A stretch of 64,000 bases of DNA from Mucilaginibacter sp. CSA2-8R (lineage in GTDB: Bacteria > Bacteroidota > Bacteroidia > Sphingobacteriales > Sphingobacteriaceae): contig NZ_CP152389.1 of NCBI RefSeq assembly GCF_038806765.1, forward strand, positions 2,852,001-2,916,000, read 5' to 3'. Numbering within the stretch: the first letter of the stretch is position 1; every line of letters starts with the position of its first letter. Positions 1 through 9,175 of this stretch are shown here, piece by piece. The notes beneath the pieces were generated by a model that saw only the letters and a program-made list of their open reading frames with translations, ran no database searches and was not told where the DNA came from. The position numbers and the translations under genes are program-made.

Positions 1-220
1 GATTGAGCGTAAAGAAAATGTACCAAACCCATGGATTATTTTCCGGATCAGTCCTGGTATGGGTAAAATACGCAACCCTGAGTCGCAACTATATTTTGTA
101 ACGCAAGGCAGGCAAAACCTGTACAATAACTTTGTGGCGGTAAAAAAACAAATGCTTGGCCCATTATTTATCGACCAGTGGACACGCGTATTCAAAAACA
201 GCAAGCTAATTTACAAATAA
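1..220 (+). CDS. C-terminal fragment of an unrecognised protein
   Basis: An open frame enters from the left edge (first whole codon at base 2) and ends at a TAA at 218-220, giving 72 residues. The tail is basic and aromatic and ends in KLIYK. No family is recognised. A strong hairpin terminator follows 13 bases after the stop, which supports this being the real 3' end of a gene. The start and most of the protein lie outside the window. Confidence 0.7.
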   Translation, partial: IERKENVPNPWIIFRISPGMGKIRNPESQLYFVTQGRQNLYNNFVAVKKQMLGPLFIDQWTRVFKNSKLIYK

Positions 221-232
221 CCGAAATTACTT

Positions 233-277
233 AAACCAACAAGGCCCGGTTGCTTTCGCACCGGGCCTTGTTGGTTT
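233..277. terminator. Strong bidirectional intrinsic terminator
   Basis: An 18-base perfect inverted repeat (arms 233-250 and 260-277, GC-rich core GGCCCGGT/ACCGGGCC) has a 9-base loop. The arms begin with AAA and end with TTT. It lies between the convergent ends of the left-edge gene and the purF-like gene and probably serves both. Confidence 0.85.
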
Positions 278-295
278 AGTATAGTATGTTGGTGC

Positions 296-2203
296 TTACA
301 TATAGGCACGTTGGTTTTTACCTTCCATCCAGTTAGCAAAGGCGCGGTTAACAACCTTGTTGCCGCCGGGTGTAGGGTAATTACCCGAAAAGTACCAGTC
401 GCCCAAATGGTCGGGACATGCTGTATGCAAGTTGTCCAGTGTTTGGTAAATAACCTGCACCTCTGCTTTGATATTTTTAGGCGTGATGATCTGCGCTATC
501 CGATCTGAAATTTGCTGATCGGTAAACGGCTCGTAGATGGCTTTAACGTAGTTTTCTACTTCTTCTTTAGGCTGCGACAAGCTCGCTTTCGCCTTTTGAT
601 AAGCTTCTACCAAAATATTTTCCTGTCCGCTCTCTTTCAGCAAGCTCACTGCTGCTTCAAACGCCACAAACTCGCCCATACGCGACATATCAATGCCGTA
701 GCAGTCGGGGTAACGAATTTGCGGTGCTGATGATACCACGATAATACGTTTTGGGCCTAAACGGTCAAGTATCTTCAGAATACTTTGCTTTAACGTAGTG
801 CCACGTACTATAGAGTCATCCAAAACCACCAGTGTGTCAGCATCGCGGTTAATAAGGCCGTAGGTGGTATCGTACACGTGCGCCACCATCTCGCTGCGGT
901 CGGCATCCTGGGTGATGAAGGTACGCAGCTTAACATCCTTAATGGCAATTTTCTCCACCCGCGGCGCCATGCTCAGCACTTCGCCCAGCTCCTCATCACT
1001 AATCTTGTCTTCGCGGTTTAACAGGCGGTCGCGTTGGTATTGTTTAATGTATTTATTAACCCCTTCAACCATGCCGTAAAAAGCAATTTCGGCGGTGTTA
1101 GGAATGTAGGAGAATACCGTGTTCTTTACATCATAATTTACAGCTTCCAGTATCTGTGCACATAACAAACGGCCTAACTGCTTACGCTCACGGTAGATAG
1201 ATGCATCACTGCCGCGCGAGAAATAGATACGCTCAAACGAACATGATTTTTTTTCTTTAGGCTCGCTAAACTGCTGCTCGCTGAAACTGCCATCCTTTTT
1301 GATAATCAGTGCGTGACCGGGCTTAACTTCCTGTATTTTATCAAGCGGAATATTAAAGGCAGTTTGAATAGCCGGACGCTCCGAGGTAACTACTACAACT
1401 TCATCATCGTAATAATAAAATGCCGGACGAATACCGGATGGGTCGCGCATTACAAATGCATCGCCATGGCCCAAAATACCGGCTATGGTGTAACCGCCAT
1501 CCCAGTTTTTGGCTGATTTTCTTAAAATCTTGGCTACGTTTAAGTTGTCGCCAATCATTTTAGTGATCTCAATATTATCGTCGTTACCCTCGCGTTTAAA
1601 CTGGTCAAACAAACCCTGTACTTCCGAATCCAGGAAGTGGCCAATTTTTTCGAGTACCGTTACGGTGTCAGCTTTTTCTTTAGGATGCTGCCCCAGCGCA
1701 TACAATTGCTGCAGTAATTCGTCAACATTGGTCATGTTAAAGTTACCGGCAATTACGAGGTTACGGGTCATCCAGTTGTTTTGGCGCAAAAACGGGTGAC
1801 AGCTTTCAATACTGTTTTTACCGTGGGTGCCATAACGCAAGTGCCCCAGTAAAACCTCGCCGGTAAAGCTGATGTTTTCTTTGAGCCAATCGGCATCCTT
1901 CATCTTCTCGGGATGGAGTTTTTCTACCTCAGCAAACTTCTTCTGGATGTATTCGAAAATGTCGGCTACGGCGTTACTGGCCATTGAACGGTGGCGGCTG
2001 ATGTATCGGTTGCCCGGCTCCACGTTCAACTTAATAGTAGCCACACCGGCGCCATCCTGGCCGCGGTTGTGCTGCTTTTCCATCAATAAGTATAGCTTAT
2101 TTAAGCCATACATTGCCGTACCATATTTTTGCTGATAATATGAGAGGGGTTTGCGCAACCGTATAAAAGCTACGCCGCATTCATGCTTAATCTGATCGCT
2201 CAT
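296..2203 (-). CDS. Amidophosphoribosyltransferase-type enzyme (long Bacteroidota form)
   Basis: This 635-residue protein has an N-terminal class II (Ntn) glutamine amidotransferase domain and a C-terminal phosphoribosyltransferase domain. It should be a cytosolic enzyme transferring glutamine-derived ammonia to PRPP, the first step of purine synthesis. The nucleophile is Cys9 (HECGVAF), and HNRGQDGAG and GHLRYGTHG follow. The PRPP loop DDSIVRGTT starts at about residue 462. I chose the ATG at 2203 because it places the Cys close to the N-terminus; an in-frame GTG at 2221 would add six residues. It is over 100 residues longer than classical PurF. The usual HNGN turn reads GNFN, so Gly102 (E. 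coli numbering) appears to be Phe. It may be a paralogue rather than the main PurF, so no gene symbol is given. Confidence 0.85.
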   Translation of the reverse strand: MSDQIKHECGVAFIRLRKPLSYYQQKYGTAMYGLNKLYLLMEKQHNRGQDGAGVATIKLNVEPGNRYISRHRSMASNAVADIFEYIQKKFAEVEKLHPEKMKDADWLKENISFTGEVLLGHLRYGTHGKNSIESCHPFLRQNNWMTRNLVIAGNFNMTNVDELLQQLYALGQHPKEKADTVTVLEKIGHFLDSEVQGLFDQFKREGNDDNIEITKMIGDNLNVAKILRKSAKNWDGGYTIAGILGHGDAFVMRDPSGIRPAFYYYDDEVVVVTSERPAIQTAFNIPLDKIQEVKPGHALIIKKDGSFSEQQFSEPKEKKSCSFERIYFSRGSDASIYRERKQLGRLLCAQILEAVNYDVKNTVFSYIPNTAEIAFYGMVEGVNKYIKQYQRDRLLNREDKISDEELGEVLSMAPRVEKIAIKDVKLRTFITQDADRSEMVAHVYDTTYGLINRDADTLVVLDDSIVRGTTLKQSILKILDRLGPKRIIVVSSAPQIRYPDCYGIDMSRMGEFVAFEAAVSLLKESGQENILVEAYQKAKASLSQPKEEVENYVKAIYEPFTDQQISDRIAQIITPKNIKAEVQVIYQTLDNLHTACPDHLGDWYFSGNYPTPGGNKVVNRAFANWMEGKNQRAYM

Positions 2204-2486
2204 GATTTGAAATGAAGCCACGAAAGTACACTTTTTCGCGGGTTATACACGACTTAGTTTGTCATGAAAAAAGCATTAAAAACGCGGGATTTGATATAGT
2301 GTTTGTTATTAGTTAAGCAGCTGCTTGTTAGCTGATTATTAGTAAAGCGCTTATTTAACACATGAGGTGAGTAACCCTTAAAGTGATAAAAAACAGGTTA
2401 GTCTCTCACTTTTTCTGACCTTAAAATCGCGTATTTTCGTTATTTAAATTGCAGTGCACGTTGAGTAGATAAAGTATAAGAAAACT

Positions 2487-3983
2487 CTACATCAGGTTAG
2501 CAAGCAAATCGGGGAATATTCCTAACAGCACAACAATGGCCGATAACACAACTATGGTTACCAATATTTTTTTGTGCGAGGGATACTCCCGGCCTTCAGA
2601 TTCCTGATTTTTAAGAAACAAGTATAAGGGGATTTTGATATAATAAAACAGTGATACAACAGTAGTGACAGCGCCTGTTACCAATAAGGCCAGAAGCATA
2701 ACGTTATGCCCTTGCTGATAAACTTCATAAACGGCCGAAAACACAATGACCTTAGCATTAAAACCTGCCGAAACCGGTATACCGGTAAGTGATATGAGTA
2801 ATATTACGAAACAAACTGATGCCACCGGGTACTTAAAACCTAAGCCTTTATACTCATCAAGGCTTTCGGCCTTCATGGTGTTAGCAAAATAACCGGCCAG
2901 CATCAATGCACCTAAATTAGCCACAGCATATGCAGCCAGGTAAAAGTTTAAAGCCTTAATGCCTTGCGCACTAAATGTAACTACCGCCATAAGCGCAAAG
3001 CCAGTGTGGCCTATACCCGAGTAAGCCAGCAGTCGCTTTACGTTTTGCTGCCATACTGCAGCGAAGTTGCCTGCTACCATGGTAACGATGCCTGCTACCG
3101 ATAATAGCGTAATAAAGTCAACCTTGTTCCAGGCCAGATTGGCTATAAAAGGCGTTAAAAAGGTAACTAATAATCCAAAACCTGCAATTTTAGGTAAAGT
3201 AGACAGGTAAGCGGTAACCGGTGTGGCTGCGCCCTGATAAACATCGGGTACCCAGAAGTGTAATGGCACTACCGATAATTTAAAGCCAATGCCCGCCAAA
3301 ATTAAAACGACAGCCAGCGTTACCATGGCCGTGTCGGCCTGTTGCAAATAGGTAATTAGATTACCGTCAAATAAATTAAGCGTGCCGCTCAGGCCGTAAA
3401 ACAAGGAGATACCATATAACATCACGGCTGATGCCGCCATACCAAATAAGACATATTTTAAGCCGGCCTCTGCACTAAAGCCGCTTTCGGTACGGTAGGC
3501 TACCAGGAGATATGAGGCGATAGAAACCATTTCTACCGATATAAAGATGGTGAGCAAGGTGCCAGACATCACCATGAGGTGCAAACCTAAAACCGATGCG
3601 GTAATAATGGTATAAGCATCGCCCAAACCTTTGCCATGCTTGCGAAGCTGATCATCCCACGGGAAAAATAGTACAACGGCAAACGCGGCAGCATCAATAA
3701 TCATTTTAAGCACAATGTTGCTGTGATGCAAAATCAGGTTGCTGTTAAATAAAAACAGCACATGGTCATCCGTTTCGATATACTCGCCCCAATTGGCTAC
3801 CAGCACTAATAAAAAACCAGCGCAGGTGAGCATCCGGCTGGCGCGACCGCGATTGCTTGCATAAACTAAATCACAAGCCATTACCAGCAAAAACAGCACA
3901 CTGAGGCATAGTTCCGGACGGAACATGCTTAAACTATCAATGACGTTATTAAGCTGGTCTGATATAGGCAATAATTGCGGCAT
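2487..3983 (-). CDS. nuoN: NADH-quinone oxidoreductase subunit N
   Basis: NuoN is one of three antiporter-like proton-pumping membrane subunits of complex I. The 498 residues form about 14 hydrophobic helices. Family signatures visible are the TM5 glutamate (ISVEMVSIASYL) and the broken-helix lysine region around KLSVVPLHFWVPDVYQGA with TPVTAYLSTLPK. It starts at ATG 3983, three bases after the nuoM stop. It is the last gene of the nuoH-N block; 283 bases separate it from the purF-like gene on the same strand. Length is normal and no disruption is seen. Confidence 0.95.
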   Translation of the reverse strand: MPQLLPISDQLNNVIDSLSMFRPELCLSVLFLLVMACDLVYASNRGRASRMLTCAGFLLVLVANWGEYIETDDHVLFLFNSNLILHHSNIVLKMIIDAAAFAVVLFFPWDDQLRKHGKGLGDAYTIITASVLGLHLMVMSGTLLTIFISVEMVSIASYLLVAYRTESGFSAEAGLKYVLFGMAASAVMLYGISLFYGLSGTLNLFDGNLITYLQQADTAMVTLAVVLILAGIGFKLSVVPLHFWVPDVYQGAATPVTAYLSTLPKIAGFGLLVTFLTPFIANLAWNKVDFITLLSVAGIVTMVAGNFAAVWQQNVKRLLAYSGIGHTGFALMAVVTFSAQGIKALNFYLAAYAVANLGALMLAGYFANTMKAESLDEYKGLGFKYPVASVCFVILLISLTGIPVSAGFNAKVIVFSAVYEVYQQGHNVMLLALLVTGAVTTVVSLFYYIKIPLYLFLKNQESEGREYPSHKKILVTIVVLSAIVVLLGIFPDLLANLM

Positions 3984-3986
3984 AGC

Positions 3987-5585
3987 TTAACGAACCATGT
4001 GTTTAGTAAACTCAATTAATGCCAGCACTGAATCATTTATTTTACCAAATACCAATGAGGGCATCACACCTAAGGCCAGGGTCAAAGCAGCCAACGGGAA
4101 CAAGGCCAGTCTTTCGCGCACCTTTAACCCGGTAAGTGCCTGTTTCCAGCTATCACCACCTTTGAGTAATTCTTTGCCAAAAAACATACGTTGCAGGGTC
4201 CACAAAAAGTAGGCAGCGCTTAGTAATATGCCGACCGAGCCACACACAGCCATCCAATGCGGTACAAGGTCAGATCTGAATGTGCCTGCCAGCGTAAAGG
4301 CCTCAGCCACAAAAGCTGAGAAGCCAGGCAATCCAAGGGATGCAAAAAAGGCAATCATCACAAAGGTGGTATACTGCGGCATAGTAGTGGCCAACCCGCG
4401 GAAATTATAAATATCGCGGTCGTGCACCCGGTCGTAAATGATACCGACCAAAAAGAACAACATTGATGATAAAAACCCGTGACTCACCATTTGCATCATG
4501 GCACCACTAACGCCTTCGGCAGTTAACGAGGCTAAGCCCAGCAGCACAAACCCCATGTGCGAAACCGACGAATAAGCGATCAATCGTTTCAAATCGGGCT
4601 GTGCCAGCGCATTAAGCGCTCCGTAAATAATGGAGATTACGCCAAGCAAGCCAATCCAAAACGCACTTAATACGGCCACCTCGGGGAATATGCCCATACA
4701 AATACGGATAATGCCATAGCCCCCCACTTTAAGCAATACACCAGCCAATATGATAGATACCGGTGTAGGCGCCTCTACGTGTGCATCGGGCAGCCAAGTA
4801 TGCAACGGCACTACCGGTACTTTAATAGCAAAAGCAATAAATATAACCACAAAGCCCAGCACCCTTGCCGGTACGCCAAACAGCGTTTGATGACTTGCCA
4901 GCGAGAACACCGAACCATCGGTATAGTTGGCCGGGTTCATCATGCTGATAAGATTAAACGTATGGTTGCCGGTGGCAGGGTCGGTTACTGATAAATACAG
5001 ACCTACCATAATCAGCAGCATAAACACCGAGCCAAACAGTGTATACAAAAAGAACTTAATAGCCGCATACTCGCGCCTCACCCCTCCCCACATACCAATC
5101 AAAAAGTACAGGGGCAAAAGCATCAGTTCATAAAACAGGTAAAACAAAAAGAAATCAAGCGCACAAAACACACCGGCTACGGCCATGTCCAGCATTAAAA
5201 AGAGTACAAAAAAGCCTTTCAGATTTTGCTTTATCTCCCACGAGGCCAGCACGGCAATCACCATAACCACGGCCGTCATCACCAGCATCAACACTGATAT
5301 GCCATCAATGCCAACAAAATAATCTACCTGCATGCGCCCGGCGTTGCCCAAATTCAAACTTATCCAGGGCACCTTTTGTACAAACTGAAATTGTTGTTCC
5401 TGGTCGATCCCTGCAAACGTAGCCCCAGTTTTAAAATTCAGGTACAAATAGATGCTTAATGCCAGCTGTATTAACGTAGCCGTAAGCGTGATATACTTAA
5501 AGGTTTGCTTGAGGTTGTCGGGCAATACCAGTATGAGCAATCCAAAAAGAGCAGGTATAAATATGAAGAGCGTAAGTATGTTCAT
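3987..5585 (-). CDS. nuoM: NADH-quinone oxidoreductase subunit M
   Basis: NuoM is a proton-pumping antiporter-like subunit of the complex I membrane arm. The protein has 532 residues and about 14 transmembrane helices. The conserved glutamate (FYELMLLPLYFLIGMWGG) and lysine region (KVPVVPLHTWLPDAHVEAPT, then VLLKVGGYG) are intact. ATG at 5585. It is separated from nuoL by 5 bases and from nuoN by 3, so the genes are surely co-transcribed. Confidence 0.96.
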   Translation of the reverse strand: MNILTLFIFIPALFGLLILVLPDNLKQTFKYITLTATLIQLALSIYLYLNFKTGATFAGIDQEQQFQFVQKVPWISLNLGNAGRMQVDYFVGIDGISVLMLVMTAVVMVIAVLASWEIKQNLKGFFVLFLMLDMAVAGVFCALDFFLFYLFYELMLLPLYFLIGMWGGVRREYAAIKFFLYTLFGSVFMLLIMVGLYLSVTDPATGNHTFNLISMMNPANYTDGSVFSLASHQTLFGVPARVLGFVVIFIAFAIKVPVVPLHTWLPDAHVEAPTPVSIILAGVLLKVGGYGIIRICMGIFPEVAVLSAFWIGLLGVISIIYGALNALAQPDLKRLIAYSSVSHMGFVLLGLASLTAEGVSGAMMQMVSHGFLSSMLFFLVGIIYDRVHDRDIYNFRGLATTMPQYTTFVMIAFFASLGLPGFSAFVAEAFTLAGTFRSDLVPHWMAVCGSVGILLSAAYFLWTLQRMFFGKELLKGGDSWKQALTGLKVRERLALFPLAALTLALGVMPSLVFGKINDSVLALIEFTKHMVR

Positions 5586-5590
5586 CAGGT

Positions 5591-7651
5591 TCAGATCAGT
5601 AATTTAATAATAAACAGGGTGAGCATCAAAACCAGCATGCTGTAAAGGTAGTACTGCACCTTACCGCCCTGAAAGCTGCGGAAGAAACTACCGATACCCT
5701 TAACTACCTGTGTAAGCAGTAATAAAAAGCCATCAATTAAATAGCGGTCGGCCCAGGCACTTAAGCCAGCCAGTAGTTTACCTGCTTTGGTTAGCTGGTG
5801 TATAAATCCGTCGATGATTTGGCGGTCAAACCAAAATAAGGCTTTACTTAGAGCCGTTACAGCTTTAACAATAACCTGCTGGTAAAAAGTGTCGATATAC
5901 CAGTGGTGATATGACAACCTAAACAGAAAGCTTTTTTGAGAGAAAACCAGTTTACGTTGCTGAATATAAACGGCATAAGCCCAATACATAACAAAAACGC
6001 TCACTACAAGAATCAGAACCGGTATAATAGTGTGATATATGTTATCGCGGGCCAGGTAGTTGACAGGCAAAAAGCCTTTAAATAACCAGGCGTGTTCGTA
6101 TAAAAACGGATGCCACGAAAATAATGGGAATAACGAACATAGTGCCAGCAGAACGAGCGGCAAGCGGAACGCCCAGCTGCCGTCGCTAATGTGCAGGTGA
6201 ATATCCGGTAATATTTCTTTCAGTTTAAATTCACCAAAAAACACTTTAAATATTAAGCGGGCTACGTAAAAGGCAGTTAAACTGCTGGTAAGCATGATGC
6301 CTACCGGCAAAGTTTCGTAATACCAGGCCCGCGCTTCGGCCCATTCAAAGGCCTGGATCAATATACCGTCTTTTGATAAATAACCCGAAGTAAAAGGTAA
6401 ACCTACCAGGGCCAGGCAGCCAATTACTGTAGCTATAAAAGTTACCGGCATTTTTTTGCGCAGGCCGCCCATGTATAAAATATTTTGCGGATCGATATCT
6501 AACTGGTGCTCATCCTTGATGTGCTGCACTTCGTGGATGATAACACCGGCGCACAAAAACAACAGGCATTTAAAAAAAGCATGAGTAACCAGGTGGAAAA
6601 GCGACGATGCATAAGCATCAATGCCCATAGCCATAATCATGTAGCCCAACTGCGAAATGGTAGAATAAGCCAGTATGCGCTTTAAGTCGTTCTGGGTGAG
6701 AGCGATGGTTGCCGCCATAAAGGCCGTAAAGCATCCCACAAAAGCCAGTACATCCAGCTCAGTAGCGTTGAATAACGGGTATACCCGGCCCAGTAAAAAC
6801 ACGCCGGCAGCTACCATGGTGGCTGCGTGAATTAAGGCTGATACTGAGGTCGGACCTTCCATGGCATCGGGCAGCCAGGTATGGAGCGGGAACTGGGCCG
6901 ACTTAGCCGCCACTGCCAGAAACACACCAACAAAAGCAACATATTGCCACACCGCAGGCAATTGGTGAGCGGATGCCACCCAAATACCGTTGCGAATGGC
7001 AGAATTAAATACCAGACCGTTATGCCCAAAAAGCGCTGCGAGATCGAATGTGTTATATTGTACAAAGAGAATAATGATGGCACTGAGTAAGCCAATATCA
7101 CCGATGCGGTTCATGATGAAGGCTTTTTTGTTGGCCATTACGGCGCCATCGCGGGTAAACCAAAAGCCGATAAGCAGGTATGACGAAAAGCCCACCAACT
7201 CCCAAAAGGCGTACAGCATAATGAGGTTATTAACCACCACCAAGGCCAGCATGCTGAAACAGAAAAAGCTTAGATAAGTAAAATATCGGTTTTGCTCGGC
7301 TGCCTCGATGTAAGCCGTCGAATAGATGTGCACCGGCAAAGCAATAGCCGACACCAGCAACAGCATGAGTACCGAAAGATTGTTAAACAGCAAACCACCA
7401 TATACCGTAGTACGGCCAATAGTGAACCACTCTTTTTGCACCGACCACTCCCCTGCATTCCACACCTTGCTAAATACGAAACCCGCCAGAACAAGGCTAC
7501 TTAAAATAGCCAGTACCGAAAGCAAGCCAGATGCCTTGCCTGTTTTACCCGGCAGTAAAAAGTTAACGGCAGATGCCGCCAAAGGCAGCCCGGCAGCCAG
7601 CAAGGTGCAGGTTACAACTACAGAGTCAATATGTGGCGTGGTAGAAGTCAA
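5591..7651 (-). CDS. nuoL: NADH-quinone oxidoreductase subunit L
   Basis: NuoL is the distal antiporter-like subunit of complex I, with a lateral amphipathic helix and extra C-terminal helices. It has 686 residues, a full-length NuoL. Signatures seen are FWELVGFSSYLLIGFWF, PLHTWLPDAMEGPTSVSAL and IHAATMVAAGVFLLGR. An in-frame stop lies 12 bases upstream, and the only plausible start before the first helix is a TTG at 7649-7651, one base after the nuoK TGA. Translation is therefore probably coupled to nuoK. The C-terminal 90 residues alternate amphipathic and hydrophobic segments, as expected. Confidence 0.95.
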   Translation of the reverse strand: MTSTTPHIDSVVVTCTLLAAGLPLAASAVNFLLPGKTGKASGLLSVLAILSSLVLAGFVFSKVWNAGEWSVQKEWFTIGRTTVYGGLLFNNLSVLMLLLVSAIALPVHIYSTAYIEAAEQNRYFTYLSFFCFSMLALVVVNNLIMLYAFWELVGFSSYLLIGFWFTRDGAVMANKKAFIMNRIGDIGLLSAIIILFVQYNTFDLAALFGHNGLVFNSAIRNGIWVASAHQLPAVWQYVAFVGVFLAVAAKSAQFPLHTWLPDAMEGPTSVSALIHAATMVAAGVFLLGRVYPLFNATELDVLAFVGCFTAFMAATIALTQNDLKRILAYSTISQLGYMIMAMGIDAYASSLFHLVTHAFFKCLLFLCAGVIIHEVQHIKDEHQLDIDPQNILYMGGLRKKMPVTFIATVIGCLALVGLPFTSGYLSKDGILIQAFEWAEARAWYYETLPVGIMLTSSLTAFYVARLIFKVFFGEFKLKEILPDIHLHISDGSWAFRLPLVLLALCSLFPLFSWHPFLYEHAWLFKGFLPVNYLARDNIYHTIIPVLILVVSVFVMYWAYAVYIQQRKLVFSQKSFLFRLSYHHWYIDTFYQQVIVKAVTALSKALFWFDRQIIDGFIHQLTKAGKLLAGLSAWADRYLIDGFLLLLTQVVKGIGSFFRSFQGGKVQYYLYSMLVLMLTLFIIKLLI

Positions 7652-7652
7652 C

Positions 7653-7958
7653 TCAATCTTTTAACTGGTTAATTTTTCCGGGATCAATAGTTTTATAGCG
7701 CCGATACACGTTGAGCACAATGGCCAGTGCTACCGCGGTTGAGGCTGCCGCCAGCACAATGGCAAACAGTGCAAAGCTTTGGCCGCCGTTTTTAATCTTA
7801 TCAAACTTGCCAAAAGCCACCAGGTTTAAAATGGCGGCGTTAAGCATCAACTCGATACCAATCAGTATTTGTATAGCGTTTGGCTTTGATAAAATAACGT
7901 ATAAGCCGATGCTGAATAGTGCTGCGCTAACTATCAGGTAATGGGTAAGCGTAATCAT
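7653..7958 (-). CDS. nuoK: NADH-quinone oxidoreductase subunit K
   Basis: NuoK is a small three-helix subunit of complex I (101 residues) that carries part of the hydrophilic axis for proton movement. Glu36 is present (IGIELMLN). The second helix glutamate of the family (Glu72 in E. coli, motif AAAEA) is replaced: the aligned stretch reads AAASTAVALA, with Ser73 and no acidic residue nearby. The gene overlaps nuoJ by four bases (ATGA). The C-terminal tail KTIDPGKINQLKD is slightly longer than usual. Confidence 0.94.
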   Translation of the reverse strand: MITLTHYLIVSAALFSIGLYVILSKPNAIQILIGIELMLNAAILNLVAFGKFDKIKNGGQSFALFAIVLAAASTAVALAIVLNVYRRYKTIDPGKINQLKD

Positions 7959-8503
7959 GCTTCGGCTTCCTTTCTGGACAAATGGGCTGCCCCTACCAGG
8001 GCCATTAACAGCAAAATAGAAATTACCTCAAACGGGAGCAGGTAGGTCGTCATCAGGTTTACACCTAAGTGATTGATGGTGACATCCTGCGGCGTAATAA
8101 TATTTTGGTTGATGGCAGCTTCCTGCAGCCATGGCGCATCATCAATACGGGCGTGCAAAAACACGTAAGCTAACAGGCAAAAAAAAGCCAGTGCCACCAG
8201 CATGGCTGGTAACTTATTAACAGCAATGAGCCGGTTGGTTTGCTGCGCCAAAACTGCAAGCGACTCGCGGCCGGATAACATAAAAGCAAATAAGATGAGC
8301 ACCAATATACCGCCCACATACACCACTACTTGTGTTACAGCAACAAAATCAGCCAGCGATAATACATATAACCCGGCTATGGCAAACAACGTAGCAAAAA
8401 ACATAAATACAGAACGCACCAGGTTTTTACTGGCTGCTACATATAATGCTGACCCAATAGCAATTAAAGCCATTAAGTAAAACATCATGGTAGTTAAACT
8501 CAT
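7955..8503 (-). CDS. nuoJ: NADH-quinone oxidoreductase subunit J
   Basis: NuoJ is a five-helix membrane subunit of complex I (182 residues). The helix with the family's conserved pattern is visible as DFVAVTQVVVYVGGILVLILFAFML; TM3 of this subunit undergoes pi-bulge transitions in known structures. The start ATG at 8503 overlaps the nuoI stop by four bases, and the stop overlaps nuoK in the same way. The last residues, LSRKEAEA, form a short cytosolic tail. Confidence 0.94.
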   Translation of the reverse strand: MSLTTMMFYLMALIAIGSALYVAASKNLVRSVFMFFATLFAIAGLYVLSLADFVAVTQVVVYVGGILVLILFAFMLSGRESLAVLAQQTNRLIAVNKLPAMLVALAFFCLLAYVFLHARIDDAPWLQEAAINQNIITPQDVTINHLGVNLMTTYLLPFEVISILLLMALVGAAHLSRKEAEA

Positions 8504-9129
8504 GCGCCGCCCTCCTTACTTCTCAGAGCTGCTTGTTTGGCCGCCAAGCGTTCGGCTTGCTGTTTGTCAAACTCTTCTTTTTTCTCGGCTACCAGCTCGG
8601 GGCTCATATCCGAAAAATGATAAGTCAGATCGCCTAATTGGTATACCGTGCGGTCGTACTGGTTAGTCATGGTAATGCACTCGGTTGGGCACACCACGGT
8701 GCACAAGCCACAATACAGGCACTTGGCCATGTCAATATCAAACTTAGCCGCATACAGCCTTTTTGTTGAGCCGTCAGATGTTTGTCCGATGGCCTGCGTG
8801 GCTTTAATTGATTCGATATCGATACAGTCTACCGGGCATATCTTGGCGCACAAATCGCACACAATACAATCGTCAATTTCTACCTCTAACTGGTAACGAC
8901 CAACTTCGGGTACAGGCAGTTTCTGTTTTGGGTACTGTATGGTGTTGGTGCCGTTCTCTATACTTTCAAAGTAATTGTCGGCTTTTACAGGCAAAATTTC
9001 GCGTTTACGCTTACCGCCAAAAAAATGGCGCAGCGTAAGCAGCATGCCCTGGCAAGCTGTTACAAAACCTTTATATGTACTTTTTAATAACAATTTTATC
9101 TTATCTGAAAGCCGCAAAATAAACGGCAA
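8500..9129 (-). CDS. nuoI: NADH-quinone oxidoreductase subunit I (two 4Fe-4S clusters)
   Basis: NuoI is the ferredoxin-like subunit that carries electrons through clusters N6a and N6b toward N2. The two binding motifs are CIVCDLCAKICPVDC and CLYCGLCTVVCPTEC. The 209 residues include a long C-terminal acidic/basic helix (AEKKEEFDKQQAERLAAKQ). The frame is closed by a stop 9 bases upstream of a TTG at 9127-9129, which is the likely start; an internal ATG at residue 29 (MLLTLRHFF) is possible but would remove the membrane-anchoring amphipathic part. It lies 46 bases after nuoH and overlaps nuoJ. Confidence 0.93.
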   Translation of the reverse strand: MPFILRLSDKIKLLLKSTYKGFVTACQGMLLTLRHFFGGKRKREILPVKADNYFESIENGTNTIQYPKQKLPVPEVGRYQLEVEIDDCIVCDLCAKICPVDCIDIESIKATQAIGQTSDGSTKRLYAAKFDIDMAKCLYCGLCTVVCPTECITMTNQYDRTVYQLGDLTYHFSDMSPELVAEKKEEFDKQQAERLAAKQAALRSKEGGA

Positions 9130-9175
9130 TACCTTTAATTATTTTCTGATCCTCACTCGCTTAACAAACGATGCA

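Noticed and set aside
311-508. Many open frames on the strand opposite to long genes
   Set aside because: They lie fully inside well-supported coding genes, carry no domains and reflect codon composition.
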